In this document: positions 26,642 to 35,548 of the stretch, piece by piece
Position numbering within the stretch: the first letter of the stretch is position 1
Layout: each line of letters begins with the position of its first letter
Assembly (NCBI RefSeq): GCF_000215955.2
Contig: NZ_AFNV02000010.1
Location: 62,001-126,000, forward strand
Reading direction: 5' to 3'
Length of the DNA: 64,000 nucleotides
Source: Salinisphaera shabanensis E1L3A
GTDB lineage: Bacteria > Pseudomonadota > Gammaproteobacteria > Nevskiales > Salinisphaeraceae
The notes under the pieces: generated by a model
Seen by the model: only the letters and a program-made list of their open reading frames with translations
What the model was told of the DNA's origin: nothing
Database searches by the model: none
Made by a program: the position numbers and the translations under genes

Positions 26642-28729
26642 TTACAGATCGCCGAACTTGCGGCCTTCGCTGGCGAGCTTTTCGAGCAGGGCCGACGGCT
26701 GCCAAACCGGATCGCCCGATTCGTCGTAGAACTGTTTGACCTTGGCGTGGATCTTGTCCAGACCGACCTGATCGGCCCAGAACATCAGGCCGCCCCGATA
26801 CACCGGAAAGCCGTAGCCGTAAATCCATACGATATCTACGTCCAACGGACGCATGGCGATACCTTCCTCGAGGATCTTGGCACCTTCATTGACCATCACG
26901 TAGAGGCAGCGTTCCAGAATTTCCTGGTCGCTGACTTCGCGGGTCTCGATGCCTTTTTCCTTGCGGTATTTCTCGATCTCCGCCATTGCGGTATCGGACG
27001 GACGCGGTGTGCGATCGCCTTCGGCATAGTCGAACACGCCGCCGCCGGTTTTCTGGCCCCAGCGTTCCTGCTCGGCCAGGGCGTCCATCCAGTCGCGCTC
27101 GGGCGCGTTTTCGGGGTCGTCTTCACGCAGCCCTTCGCGAATACGCCAGCCCACGTCCAGACCGGCCAGGTCGGCCATCGCGAACGGCCCCATGGGCAGG
27201 CCGAAATCGAACAGCACCTTATCGACCTGCGACGGCGTCGCGCCTTCATTAACCAACTTGACGGCCTGGGCCTGACGCTTGTGCAGGATGCGGTTGCCAA
27301 CAAACCCGTTGCAGACACCGACCAGCACGCCGACCTTGCCGATGCGCTTGGACAGATCCATCACCGTAGCGATGACTTCGTCGGACGTGGCTTCGCCGCG
27401 CACGTTCTCGAGCAGCTTCATCACGTTGGCCGGCGAGAAGAAGTGCATGCCGATCACGTCTTCCGGGCGATTGGTCGACTGCGCGATTTCGTTGACGTCG
27501 AGCGTCGAGGTGTTGGTAGCCAGAATCGCGCCGTCCTTGCACACGCGATCCAGCTCGCCGAAGACCTGCTTCTTGACCTTCATGTTTTCGAACACGGCCT
27601 CGATGACGAGATCCACGTCCGACAGATCGTCATAGGACAGCGAGGTGCTGATCAACGACATGCATTTTTCGACCTGGTCGCTGGTCATGCGGCCTTTCTT
27701 GGCCGTCGCTTCGTAGTTCTTGCGAATCAGCGCCACGCCCTTGTCGAGCGCTTCCTGCTTCATTTCCAGCATCTTCACGGGAATGCCGGCGGACAGGAAG
27801 TTCATGGCGATGCCGCCACCCATGGTGCCGGCACCGATAATGCCGACCTGCTTGATATCGCGCTTGGGCGTTTCCTTGGAAATGCCGGGCACCTTACCCA
27901 CTTCGCGCTCGGCAAAGAACACGTGGCGCTGGGCCGCGGATTCCGGTGAGTTCAGCAGTTCCGTGAACAGCTCGCGCTCGCGCTTCATGCCAGCTGCGAA
28001 ATCCAGCTCGGTGGCGGCCTGAACGGCCTTGATGCAGTGGAACGGCGCGAGGAAGCCGCGCTTCTTGCGCGCAATCGACTGTTCGAATTCGGAGAAGACG
28101 TTGTCGCTTTCCTTCTCGACGCTCAGCTCACTGACCTTGCGCCGCGGCGCGCCATCGGCGACGAGTTTTTCGGCATAGGCAATCGCTTCGGCTTTGAGAT
28201 CGCCGGAGACGACCTCGTCGATCACGCCCATGTCCTTGAGCTTGGCGGCCTTCATCGGCTTACCTTCGACGATCGCCTGCATGGCCGCCTTGGCACCAAT
28301 CAGACGCGGCAGGCGCTGAGTACCGCCGGCGCCCGGCAGCAGACCCAGATTGACTTCCGGCAGGCCCATCTTGGCCGAGTCCAGCGCCACGCGATAATCG
28401 CAGCCGAGGGTGATTTCCATGCCGCCGCCCAGGGCGGTGCCGTGAACCGCGGCAATCAGTAGCTTGTCACTGTTTTCGAGAACTTGAACCACGTCCGGCA
28501 GACTCGGTTCCTGCGGCGGCTTGCCGAATTCGCGAATATCGGCGCCGGCCGGAAAAGTACGGCCACCGCCGATGATCATCAGCGCCTTGGCGCCATCATC
28601 GGCCAGCCCCTTGTCCAATGCATCGACAATGCCCTGACGCACGGCATGACCCAGCGCGTTGACCGGCGGGTTATCGACAGTGATGACGCCAATATCGCCA
28701 TCGCGTTCGTAGGAAACCACTTCACTCAT
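26642..28729 (-). CDS. Bifunctional enoyl-CoA hydratase/3-hydroxyacyl-CoA dehydrogenase (FadJ/FadB-like)
   Basis: Multifunctional beta-oxidation enzyme of 695 aa. Residues about 1-190 are a crotonase domain with both catalytic glutamates (GTALGGGMEITLGCDYRVA and MGLPEVNLGLLPGAGGTQRL). At about 297 an NAD-binding Rossmann domain begins (VGIIGAGTMGGGIAMNF), with the catalytic His in GMHFFSPANVMKLLE. C-terminal 3HCDH domains end the protein. It converts enoyl-CoA to 3-hydroxyacyl-CoA and then 3-oxoacyl-CoA. A thiolase is not in this operon; the genes at 17 and 58 kb could supply one. AAGGAG precedes the ATG. It is slightly shorter than E. coli FadJ but all motifs are intact. Confidence 0.93.
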   Translation of the reverse strand: MSEVVSYERDGDIGVITVDNPPVNALGHAVRQGIVDALDKGLADDGAKALMIIGGGRTFPAGADIREFGKPPQEPSLPDVVQVLENSDKLLIAAVHGTALGGGMEITLGCDYRVALDSAKMGLPEVNLGLLPGAGGTQRLPRLIGAKAAMQAIVEGKPMKAAKLKDMGVIDEVVSGDLKAEAIAYAEKLVADGAPRRKVSELSVEKESDNVFSEFEQSIARKKRGFLAPFHCIKAVQAATELDFAAGMKRERELFTELLNSPESAAQRHVFFAEREVGKVPGISKETPKRDIKQVGIIGAGTMGGGIAMNFLSAGIPVKMLEMKQEALDKGVALIRKNYEATAKKGRMTSDQVEKCMSLISTSLSYDDLSDVDLVIEAVFENMKVKKQVFGELDRVCKDGAILATNTSTLDVNEIAQSTNRPEDVIGMHFFSPANVMKLLENVRGEATSDEVIATVMDLSKRIGKVGVLVGVCNGFVGNRILHKRQAQAVKLVNEGATPSQVDKVLFDFGLPMGPFAMADLAGLDVGWRIREGLREDDPENAPERDWMDALAEQERWGQKTGGGVFDYAEGDRTPRPSDTAMAEIEKYRKEKGIETREVSDQEILERCLYVMVNEGAKILEEGIAMRPLDVDIVWIYGYGFPVYRGGLMFWADQVGLDKIHAKVKQFYDESGDPVWQPSALLEKLASEGRKFGDL

Positions 28730-28809
28730 AACTACTCCTTATCCAATCTGTTACCGCACGCTTACGCACACGATGTGTTTATTCGTTATCGAACTCGCCG
28801 CGGGCCGGC

Positions 28810-30468
28810 TTACTGGGCCTGCGGCCATTCCTGCTCCTGCAACGCACGCCACATCAGCTTGCCCGTAGGCGAGCGCGGCAGCGTCTCGCTAATCTCGATC
28901 ACACGCGGCACTTTATACGCGGCCATATTTTCCCGACACCATTCACGAATCTCGTCAGCGCTGGCTTCACCAGCACTGTTGAGCACCACGCAGGCTTTTA
29001 CGCTTTCACCGCGGCGCGGGTCGGGTGTGGAAATCACACAGGCTTCGCGAATCGCCGGGTGACGATACATCAGGCTTTCCACCTCGGCCGGCCATACTTT
29101 GTAGCCCGAAGCGTTGATCATGCGTTTTACGCGATCGACGATAAAGAAATAACCCTCGTCGTCGTAGTAGCCGATATCGCCGGTGCGAAAGAAGGATTTG
29201 CCACCGAGATCGATGAACGCGGCCTCGGTCTCCTCGGGCCGGCGCCAGTAGCCGGAAAACACCTGCGGACCGTTGGTCACGATCTCGCCGACTTCATTAG
29301 GCCCGAGTTCGGTCAGCGCTTCGGTATCGATGATCCGTGAATCCACGTCAAATACCGGAATGCCCAGGCATTGCGCCTTGGGCGCATCGAACGGGTTGAT
29401 ATGCGTGCCCGCGATGGTTTCCGACAGACCGTAGCCTTCGATGTAATGCAGGCCGGTCAGGTTGAACAGCTTGTCCGAAACCGCGGCCGGCATCGCGGCA
29501 CCGCCGCCGCCAATATTCTCCAGGCTCGACAGATCGTAATTGTCGATCTCGGGATCGGAGAGCATGTCGATCGCCATGGTGACGATATTGGTCCAGCGGG
29601 TGATGCGATAACGCTCGATGAGCTTCGCGGCAGTACGCCGCTCCCAACGCGTCATCAGAACGACCGTGCCGCCTATGTAGATGGGCGCATTCATGCCGTT
29701 CTGCATGCCGGTGACATGAAAATACGGCAGCGTGGCCAGCGACTTGCCTTCCGAGGTACTACGGCTCCAGTAAACACTGTGTACAGCGGTCGCCATGACG
29801 GTGCGGTGTGTATGCACACAGCCCTTGGGCGCGCCGGTGGTACCCGAGCTGTAGGGCAATACGCACAGGTCGTCCGGGCCGGCTTCGTGGACGCCTGGCT
29901 TATGGCCGGCATTCAGCGCTTCGGACCAGAGATTGGCGTCGTCGCGGCCGGTGGGCTGCGTTTCGGCCTTCACTTCGGCCGGCAGACCAAGATCGGTCGG
30001 CTCGGTGACGTACTCGCCGTAGTTGGCCACGATCGCCTGCTCCAGCTTGCCACTGTCCAGCAGCGGCGCTACGGCTTCGTAACGTTCCTGGCCACAGATA
30101 CAGATCGTAGCGTCGGTGTCCTCAACATAGTGCTCGAGTTCGACGCTGCGATTCATGGGGTTGACCGGCACCACGGCGGCATCGGCACGCAGAATCGCAT
30201 AGTAGCCAATCACGAACTGCGGTGCGTTCTGCATGAACAGCAGTACGCGATCACCGCGCTTGACGCCTTGAGCCTGCAGATAACCGGCCAGCGCACAGAC
30301 CTGGTCGTCGAGTTCACGATAGGTCAGCGGCGTGTCGTAATAGATGATCGCCGGGCGCTGGGGATAACGCCGCGCCGAGATTTCGAGGTTTGTATAAAGG
30401 CTGGTCTGCGGCAAGCCCAGGGAATGCGGCAGGTTGGCAGGCCATGCGGCGTAATGCCGATCGAACAT
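28810..30468 (-). CDS. Medium/long-chain acyl-CoA synthetase (AMP-binding)
   Basis: Acyl-adenylate-forming CoA ligase of 552 aa that activates a free acid with ATP and CoA. The P-loop signature is LPYSSGTTGAPKGCVHTHR, the A5 motif is YIEGYGLSETIAGTHINPF, A7 is SFFRTGDIGYYDDEGYFFIVDR and A10 carries the catalytic Lys in LPRSPTGKLMWRAL. The open frame starts at ATG 30477, but GAGGAG touches it; ATG 30468 lies nine bases after that site and is preferred. It precedes the FadJ-like gene by 80 bases. A gap of 179 bases after surE, containing a GAAAT-ACT-ATTTC palindrome, suggests an additional promoter here. Confidence 0.9.
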   Translation of the reverse strand: MFDRHYAAWPANLPHSLGLPQTSLYTNLEISARRYPQRPAIIYYDTPLTYRELDDQVCALAGYLQAQGVKRGDRVLLFMQNAPQFVIGYYAILRADAAVVPVNPMNRSVELEHYVEDTDATICICGQERYEAVAPLLDSGKLEQAIVANYGEYVTEPTDLGLPAEVKAETQPTGRDDANLWSEALNAGHKPGVHEAGPDDLCVLPYSSGTTGAPKGCVHTHRTVMATAVHSVYWSRSTSEGKSLATLPYFHVTGMQNGMNAPIYIGGTVVLMTRWERRTAAKLIERYRITRWTNIVTMAIDMLSDPEIDNYDLSSLENIGGGGAAMPAAVSDKLFNLTGLHYIEGYGLSETIAGTHINPFDAPKAQCLGIPVFDVDSRIIDTEALTELGPNEVGEIVTNGPQVFSGYWRRPEETEAAFIDLGGKSFFRTGDIGYYDDEGYFFIVDRVKRMINASGYKVWPAEVESLMYRHPAIREACVISTPDPRRGESVKACVVLNSAGEASADEIREWCRENMAAYKVPRVIEISETLPRSPTGKLMWRALQEQEWPQAQ

Positions 30469-30617
30469 AACGGTCATCTCCTCGCTTTCCAGCGTTCAGC
30501 ACTGCCGCACTCTTGAACGGTGCTTGGCAGGCGATGGTTTTGGCTGCCACAGACCAACATTGCATGCCGCTCGAACGAGTGGGAACACACAGCGCAGGTA
30601 CTGGGCATCTTACAATT

Positions 30618-30630
30618 GAAATACTATTTC
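30618..30630. promoter_or_regulatory. Near-copy operator GAAAT-ACT-ATTTC before the CoA ligase
   Basis: A perfect five-base inverted repeat with the same three-base spacing and flanks (TGAAA...TTTCG) as the GAAAC-N3-GTTTC sites, differing only at the innermost pair. It lies about 150 bases upstream of the ligase start, in an AT-rich patch. Confidence 0.45.
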
Positions 30631-30647
30631 GTTTTTCAGCGGCTTTT

Positions 30648-31451
30648 TTACTCTGCGCGTTCGCTGATGTCCAGTCGCCACACACCGCGATCGGCGCCGC
30701 GTTCGAGCAGCGCCTCATCACAACGGCTACCGTGCAGCGGCGTAGCCGATACATAGCCGTCACGCAGGGCAACGACATCGGATAGCGGATCGTCGATCGT
30801 AGTCGTATCGCGGTCGAAACTCAGCCAGTGATAAACCAGCCCACGGCCGTCGGTACCCGCGATCAGACGCGGCGCGACGATCGTGCCCGTTGACTGACGA
30901 GTAAAACGCAGACCCTGGATTGCGTCGGGCGCCGACATCGGAAAATTGAGGTTCCAGCAGCAGCTTTCGGTGTCGTCCCGCGCGTCCCAAAGCCGCCGTA
31001 TGGCATCGACTGCGAAGGCTTCAGTGGCCGAAAAATCCAGTGCGCTTCGATCGTGAAACGCCTGGCTCAACGCAATGGCCGGCAGTCCAAGATGATCAGC
31101 AGCCAGCACGGCGCCAGCCGTACCCGAGTACATCACCGAGTCGGAAAGATTCGCGCCCCAGTTGACGCCGGACAACACCAGGTCTGGCGGATCGTCGCGC
31201 AGCCAGTCGGCCATGGCGACCATCACGCAGTCTGCCGGCGTACCGGTCAGCGCATAGCGCCGTGTGCCGTATTCGGTCACCCGTAGGGGGTGGTGCATCG
31301 ATATGCCCTGCCCCACGCCGCTCTGGTCGGTCATGGGTGCGACCACCCAGACCTCTTCGGCGACGGCGGCCGCGATGCGCTCGGCAGCAGCCAGCCCCGG
31401 GGCATCGACGCCATCGTCGTTGGTCAACAGGATTCGGCGTATCGGTTTCAT
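30648..31451 (-). CDS. surE: 5'/3'-nucleotidase SurE
   Basis: Metal-dependent phosphatase of 267 aa that removes phosphate from nucleoside 5'- and 3'-monophosphates and can cut short polyphosphate. Family motifs are complete: LLTNDDGVDAPG (metal-binding DD), PMTDQSGVGQGIS, ALTGTPADCVMVA and DLVLSGVNWGANLSDSVMYSGTAGAV. Elsewhere surE usually sits beside pcm, nlpD and rpoS. Here it lies inside an acyl-CoA catabolic cluster, 60 bases after a kinase-fold gene and 179 bases before a CoA ligase. The placement suggests either chance insertion or a phosphatase role in that pathway. The start has no strong ribosome site. Confidence 0.9.
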   Translation of the reverse strand: MKPIRRILLTNDDGVDAPGLAAAERIAAAVAEEVWVVAPMTDQSGVGQGISMHHPLRVTEYGTRRYALTGTPADCVMVAMADWLRDDPPDLVLSGVNWGANLSDSVMYSGTAGAVLAADHLGLPAIALSQAFHDRSALDFSATEAFAVDAIRRLWDARDDTESCCWNLNFPMSAPDAIQGLRFTRQSTGTIVAPRLIAGTDGRGLVYHWLSFDRDTTTIDDPLSDVVALRDGYVSATPLHGSRCDEALLERGADRGVWRLDISERAE

Positions 31452-31511
31452 GGCGTTCGGTCGCTGTTGAATATCGGCGAGCGCAGTCTGGCATGCGCAT
31501 GTGTCGATCGA

Positions 31512-32594
31512 TCAATCATGGGCACGCGCGACCGCCCAGCCGCGTTCGGCGATCAGGCCGGCACGCCGGCCGACGTTCAACGCATCGCTGTTGCTGGCAT
31601 TGCCCTGCACCGCGCGCGCATAAACGCCCTGCAGAATCGCGGCCGTGCGAAATAGCGAGAACGCCACAAATACGGGCCAGTCGTCGATCGGTGACAGCCC
31701 GCGGGCCTGGCGATAGCGCTCGAGCTGTTCGGCTTCGGTGGGAATGCCGTGCGCCGCCAGATCCAGACCTTCGATACCGCGGACCCCGGCCACGCCATGC
31801 GGCAGGTGATACGGCATGCAGGCATAGGCCAGATCGGCCAGCGGATGACCGATGGTGGCCAGCTCCCAATCGAGCACGGCGGACACGTCGGTCGAGTCCG
31901 GCGCGATCAACAGATTGCCGATCCGAAAATCGCCGTGCGCGATTGCCGGCGTGGTGTCCTCGGGAATATGGTCGGTCAGCCACTGGCCGAGCGCGTCCAT
32001 GTTCGGGTCCGTCTCGGTCGCCGAGGCTTCGTACTGCCCGCGCCAGCGTTTGATCTGACGTTCGACATAACCGTTCGGGCGACCGAACTCCGACAGTCCC
32101 ACCGCATCGACATCCACATCGTGCAGTGCGGCCAGCGCATCGATAAGCCCGCGATAAATATCGCCGCGCTCCTGCGCTTCGAGCTCTGGCATCGCCGGAT
32201 CGCCGAAAACGCGGCCGGGTACATAATCCATCACATAAAACGGCGTACCGATAATATCGGCATCTTCGCAATGGACATGCATGCGCGGCACGGGCACGCC
32301 GGGCGCGTCGGCCAGCGCCGACATCACCTTGTATTCGCGGTCGATACGATGCGCCGACGGCAGGATCTTGCCCGGTGGCTGCTTGCGCAACACATAGTGG
32401 CGCGGTGCATCGGTGCTGCCGGTGGTTAGAAAATAGGTCGGATTCGACTGGCCGCCCTGGAACTGCCGAATCTCGAGCTCGCCCTCGACGAGGCCTTCGG
32501 CACGAAGATACTGTTCGAGCGCATTCTGATCGAAGCGGTGCGCATCACGCACCGCCACGATTTCCGGCGCTCCGGCCTGACTATTTTCTGCCAT
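31512..32594 (-). CDS. APH-family phosphotransferase (ACAD10/11 kinase-domain type)
   Basis: Kinase-fold protein of 360 aa from the aminoglycoside phosphotransferase superfamily. The ATP-binding N-lobe includes FLTTGSTDAPRHYVLRKQPPGKILPSAHRIDREYKV; the catalytic loop is IAHGDFRIGNLLI and the metal-binding motif is VLDWELATIGHPLADLAY. The phrase set matches the kinase domain of mammalian ACAD10/ACAD11 and bacterial LvaA, which phosphorylate the 4-hydroxyl of 4-hydroxyacyl-CoAs, not antibiotics. It starts two bases after the SDR stop, so it is translationally coupled to the SDR and ACAD genes upstream. Confidence 0.88.
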   Translation of the reverse strand: MAENSQAGAPEIVAVRDAHRFDQNALEQYLRAEGLVEGELEIRQFQGGQSNPTYFLTTGSTDAPRHYVLRKQPPGKILPSAHRIDREYKVMSALADAPGVPVPRMHVHCEDADIIGTPFYVMDYVPGRVFGDPAMPELEAQERGDIYRGLIDALAALHDVDVDAVGLSEFGRPNGYVERQIKRWRGQYEASATETDPNMDALGQWLTDHIPEDTTPAIAHGDFRIGNLLIAPDSTDVSAVLDWELATIGHPLADLAYACMPYHLPHGVAGVRGIEGLDLAAHGIPTEAEQLERYRQARGLSPIDDWPVFVAFSLFRTAAILQGVYARAVQGNASNSDALNVGRRAGLIAERGWAVARAHD

Positions 32595-32596
32595 GT

Positions 32597-33361
32597 TCAG
32601 CTGATCGTCTCGCCGCCGTCGGCGACGAGCGTCTGCCCGGTGACATAGGCACTGGCATCGGTTGCCAGGAATATCGCCACGCCGGCGATATCCACCGGCT
32701 CACCGATACGCCGTACCGGCGTACGCTTTTCAGCCTGTTCGAGGCGTTTCGGATCTTCGACCAGCGCCTTGGCAAAATCAGTACGTACCAGCCCCGGCGC
32801 GATGGCGTTCACGCGAATATTGCGCGGGCCCCATTCGACCGCCAGGTTACGCACGAGCGCGGCTTCGGCCGCCTTGGAGACGCCATAGGCGCCGATGACG
32901 GTATTGCCGCGCAGGCTCGCAATCGACGACAGCACGATCACGTTGCCGCCGCCTTGCTCGGCCATATCGGGCAGCACCATGTTGCACAACCAGAACGTGC
33001 CGCGCACGTTGGTTTCCATGATCTTGTCCCAGGCCTCGTCGGAGAGTTCGGCCGTGGTGCCATAGACGGGGTTGGTGGCTGCATTGCAGACCAGCACGTC
33101 GATCTGGCCATAGGTTTGTTTCGTCTTATCGACGAGATTCTGCAAGTCTTCTTTCTTGCCCACATGACAGGCGATCGCGGTGGCATCGTGGCCGGCGTTT
33201 CGTAGCTCTTCGGCTACGGGCTCGCAGGCCTCGGTCTTGCGGCTGGAAATCACGACCTTGGCGCCGTGCTCGGCCATCTGCCAGGCAATCGCTTTACCGA
33301 TACCGCGGCTCGAGCCGGTGATAACGGCAACCTTGCCGTTCAAATCAAACAAATTGGACAT
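32597..33361 (-). CDS. SDR-family oxidoreductase
   Basis: Short-chain dehydrogenase of 254 aa. Cofactor motif is ITGSSRGIGKAIA, the structural NNAG equivalent reads VCNAATNP, and catalytic Ser/Tyr/Lys appear in VIVLSSIASLRG and GAYGVSKAAEAALVR. It interconverts a hydroxyl and a ketone with NAD(P). In lva-type clusters the SDR reduces a 4-oxoacyl-CoA to the 4-hydroxyacyl-CoA, and the gene order here (ACAD, SDR, kinase) fits that role. ATG 33361 has AGGAG six bases upstream; TTG 33364 is less likely. It also has the usual C-terminal VTGQTLVADGGETIS. Confidence 0.9.
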   Translation of the reverse strand: MSNLFDLNGKVAVITGSSRGIGKAIAWQMAEHGAKVVISSRKTEACEPVAEELRNAGHDATAIACHVGKKEDLQNLVDKTKQTYGQIDVLVCNAATNPVYGTTAELSDEAWDKIMETNVRGTFWLCNMVLPDMAEQGGGNVIVLSSIASLRGNTVIGAYGVSKAAEAALVRNLAVEWGPRNIRVNAIAPGLVRTDFAKALVEDPKRLEQAEKRTPVRRIGEPVDIAGVAIFLATDASAYVTGQTLVADGGETIS

Positions 33362-33389
33362 CAAATTCTCCTGGCGTTACGAAACGCGC

Positions 33390-33413
33390 ACCGGCCGCCC
33401 GAGGGCGGCCGGT
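33390..33413. other. Intra-operon hairpin between ACAD and SDR genes
   Basis: ACCGGCCGCC pairs with GGCGGCCGGT around CGAG. It lies in the 71-base gap of the operon with no U-run, so it more likely stabilises or marks processing of the mRNA than ends it. Confidence 0.5.
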
Positions 33414-33432
33414 ACGCTGTGACCGCGAAGGC

Positions 33433-34647
33433 TTAACCGCGGGCTGCGCGCTGACGACGCAACTCGAGCTTGGCGATGCTGTCCAGATGCACTTCGTCCG
33501 GGCCATCGGCCATACGCAGGGTGCGCACGTTCGCCCAGGCCGAGGCCAGGAAGGTGTCCTGACATACGCCCATCGCGCCGTGGGCCTGAATGGCGCGGTC
33601 GAGCACGTTGAGCGCCATCTCGGGGGCGATCACCTTGATCATGGCGATTTCCTGACGGGCTTCCTTGTTGCCCACCTCGTCCATCATCTTGGCGGCCTTG
33701 AGCGTGAGCAGGCGCGCCTGTTCGATTTCGATACGCGAACGGGCGATGTTCTTGCGAATGGAATCGAACTCGGAGATCTTGCGGCCGAAAGCTTCACGGT
33801 TTTCCACGCGTTCGCACATGGCTTCCAGTGCCCGCTCGGCGATGCCGATGGTGCGCATGCAATGGTGAATACGGCCCGGCCCGAGACGGCCCTGGGCAAT
33901 CTCGAAGCCACGGCCTTCGCCAAGAATCAGATTCTCGGCCGGCACGCGTACGTTGTCGTAATGGATTTCGGCGTGGCCCTTGGGCGCGTGGTCATAGCCG
34001 AACACATGCAGCGGACGCTCGATGGTCACACCCGGCGCATCCAGCGGCACGAGAATCATCGACTGCTGACGATGCTTCTCAGCGTTCGGATCGTTCTTGC
34101 CCATGACGATGGCGATCTTGCAGTTGCGCGCCATCGCACCGGAGGACCACCACTTGCGGCCGTTGACGATGTACTCGTCGCCGTCGCGCTTGATTTCGGT
34201 GGCGATATTGGTGGCATCCGAAGAAGCCACCGCCGGCTCGGTCATCGAGAAGCAGGACTTGATCTTGCCTTCGAGCAACGGCTCCAGCCACTGCTTCTTC
34301 TGTGCCTCGCTGCCATAGCGCTCGAGCACTTCCATGTTGCCCGTATCCGGCGCGCTGCAGTTGAACACGATCGGCGCGATCGGCGAACGGCCCATGATTT
34401 CGCACAGATGCGCGTAATCGTAATTGGAAAGCCCGGCGCCGTAATCGCTTTCCGGCAGGAACAGGTTCCACAGGCCTTCGGCCTTGGCCTTGGCCTTGAG
34501 CTCTTCCATGATCGGCGGCCAGGCCCAGCGATCCTCGGCCTCCTCGTGCTGTTTTTCGTACACCGGTTCAGCCGGGTAGACGTGTTCATCCATGAACGCG
34601 AGCAGCCGGGCGTGCAGATCCTCGGCCTGCTTGGATAATGCAAGCAT
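33433..34647 (-). CDS. ACAD10/11-type acyl-CoA dehydrogenase-family protein
   Basis: ACAD-fold flavoprotein of 404 aa. Landmarks are [54 protein letters not shown] and [15 protein letters not shown]. The C-terminal [21 protein letters not shown] replaces the usual YEGT loop and is the hallmark of the ACAD10/11 and LvaC branch. In that branch, with an APH-type kinase, the enzyme eliminates a 4-phosphate to form an enoyl-CoA rather than simply dehydrogenating. AGGAG precedes the ATG. It is the first gene of the operon, with three palindromic operator candidates in the 240 bases upstream. Confidence 0.9.
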   Translation of the reverse strand: MLALSKQAEDLHARLLAFMDEHVYPAEPVYEKQHEEAEDRWAWPPIMEELKAKAKAEGLWNLFLPESDYGAGLSNYDYAHLCEIMGRSPIAPIVFNCSAPDTGNMEVLERYGSEAQKKQWLEPLLEGKIKSCFSMTEPAVASSDATNIATEIKRDGDEYIVNGRKWWSSGAMARNCKIAIVMGKNDPNAEKHRQQSMILVPLDAPGVTIERPLHVFGYDHAPKGHAEIHYDNVRVPAENLILGEGRGFEIAQGRLGPGRIHHCMRTIGIAERALEAMCERVENREAFGRKISEFDSIRKNIARSRIEIEQARLLTLKAAKMMDEVGNKEARQEIAMIKVIAPEMALNVLDRAIQAHGAMGVCQDTFLASAWANVRTLRMADGPDEVHLDSIAKLELRRQRAARG

Positions 34648-34768
34648 GGTCTCTCCTCATTGTTGCAGGCTGTTGTGCTCGTACTCGTCCACCGCGCGGT
34701 GAGCGAGTAAAAGCGTGTTCTTGTACCGACAGGAAACTGACACAGCCACGACAGACCGTCAATTTAAT

Positions 34769-34781
34769 GAAACCCAGTTTC
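34769..34781. promoter_or_regulatory. Palindromic operator candidate GAAAC-CCA-GTTTC
   Basis: Exact inverted repeat with three-base spacer, flanked TGAAAC...GTTTCGA, 122 bases upstream of the ACAD10/11-type start. Its centre is 23-24 bases from the GAACGATCGTTC centre. Confidence 0.6.
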
Positions 34782-34792
34782 GAAATCGGCAT

Positions 34793-34804
34793 GAACGATC
34801 GTTC
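34793..34804. promoter_or_regulatory. Palindromic operator candidate GAACGATCGTTC (copy 1)
   Basis: A perfect 12-base palindrome, flanked ATGAACGATCGTTCGG, between the ACAD gene and the PaaI thioesterase gene. It is identical to three other intergenic copies in the window. Confidence 0.65.
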
Positions 34805-34872
34805 GGTTTCGCCACGTAATTCGGCACGGCGAGGCGTTGCGATCCCGTGATCGACATCGCCAACGACAGACC

Positions 34873-34884
34873 GAACGATCGTTC
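34873..34884. promoter_or_regulatory. Palindromic operator candidate GAACGATCGTTC (copy 2)
   Basis: Second perfect copy, centred 80 bases from copy 1. Its flanks, ACCGAACGATCGTTCAC, are identical over 17 bases to the copy at 57.8 kb, well beyond the core palindrome. Confidence 0.65.
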
Positions 34885-35074
34885 ACCGAGCTCGACCATA
34901 CGCGCAGTCGTGCCAAAAATCGACTGTTAATTGGTCAGTATGGGTCCAATTTGCCGCTGCACCATATTCTCGCAACAACAAGCACAGCGCGGCCGCCAAA
35001 CAACACGGGCCTGACCGGCCCGCGCTAGCGCAGCCGCATATTCGCGTGTGCGTTACAAACGGCGTGAAGCGCGG

Positions 35075-35545
35075 TCACGCATCGATCGGTACGCCTTCCG
35101 GACCTTCACACCCGCGGCGCAACCGGTAGGTGCCCTCGCCGATAGCAAGGAGGCGCTCGTCGGCGTCGACGATATCCACCGTCGAGTTGAAGATGCGGCG
35201 CCCGCCGGCACGCCGCCGACCGATCGCGCGTACCACTCCGGCGCTGGCCTGGCCGGTGAAGGTTGTGGTCATCGATAGCGTGATGGCTTTGCGAATCCGC
35301 CCTGGATAAGGGCAATAACTGCCGGCAGCAGCGCCGGCTATATCGAGCAGCGTTGCGATAATGCCGCCGTGCAGTACCCCCGCGAGATTCAGATGCCAGT
35401 CCTGAATCTCGAGCTCGAGTACTGCGCGATCGGCGACCCATTCGACGAACTCGAAACCCAGATGCGCCGCAAAGCCCCGGTCATAAAGGGCATTCGCATC
35501 AGATAGCGAGAAATCCTGCGCCTCGGCCTGCTTCATATCATTCAT
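35075..35545 (-). CDS. PaaI-family hotdog-fold thioesterase
   Basis: Acyl-CoA thioesterase of 156 aa. The hotdog signature is LAGVLHGGIIATLLDIAGAAAG, with catalytic-site residues in this loop, followed by MTTTFTGQASAGVVRAIGRR. PaaI-like enzymes release CoA from aryl- or short acyl-CoAs that would otherwise trap the CoA pool. It starts three bases after the IclR stop (TGATTGATG), so both are expressed together. ATG 35545 is taken; TTG 35548 and ATG 35536 are alternatives. Downstream lie 427 non-coding bases before the kinase/ACAD operon. Confidence 0.87.
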   Translation of the reverse strand: MNDMKQAEAQDFSLSDANALYDRGFAAHLGFEFVEWVADRAVLELEIQDWHLNLAGVLHGGIIATLLDIAGAAAGSYCPYPGRIRKAITLSMTTTFTGQASAGVVRAIGRRRAGGRRIFNSTVDIVDADERLLAIGEGTYRLRRGCEGPEGVPIDA

Positions 35546-35548
35546 CAA

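Larger units (their letters stand above)
34648..35074. other. Operator-rich promoter region of the kinase/ACAD operon
   Basis: No gene in these 427 bases. It holds one GAAAC-N3-GTTTC and two GAACGATCGTTC palindromes, plus an AATTGG-N11-CCAATT inverted repeat (34929-34951). The dense cluster of palindromes suggests tight control of the downstream operon. Confidence 0.6.

Noticed and set aside
26747-27949. A 400-codon plus-strand frame antisense to the FadJ-like gene
   Set aside because: Same cause: composition is that of a complement shadow (HHVEA, HRRSDD) and the minus-strand gene has complete catalytic motifs.
31512-32594. Aminoglycoside resistance by the APH-family protein
   Set aside because: Context (ACAD10/11-type dehydrogenase, SDR, CoA ligase) and motif wording match the acyl-kinase branch, not antibiotic kinases.
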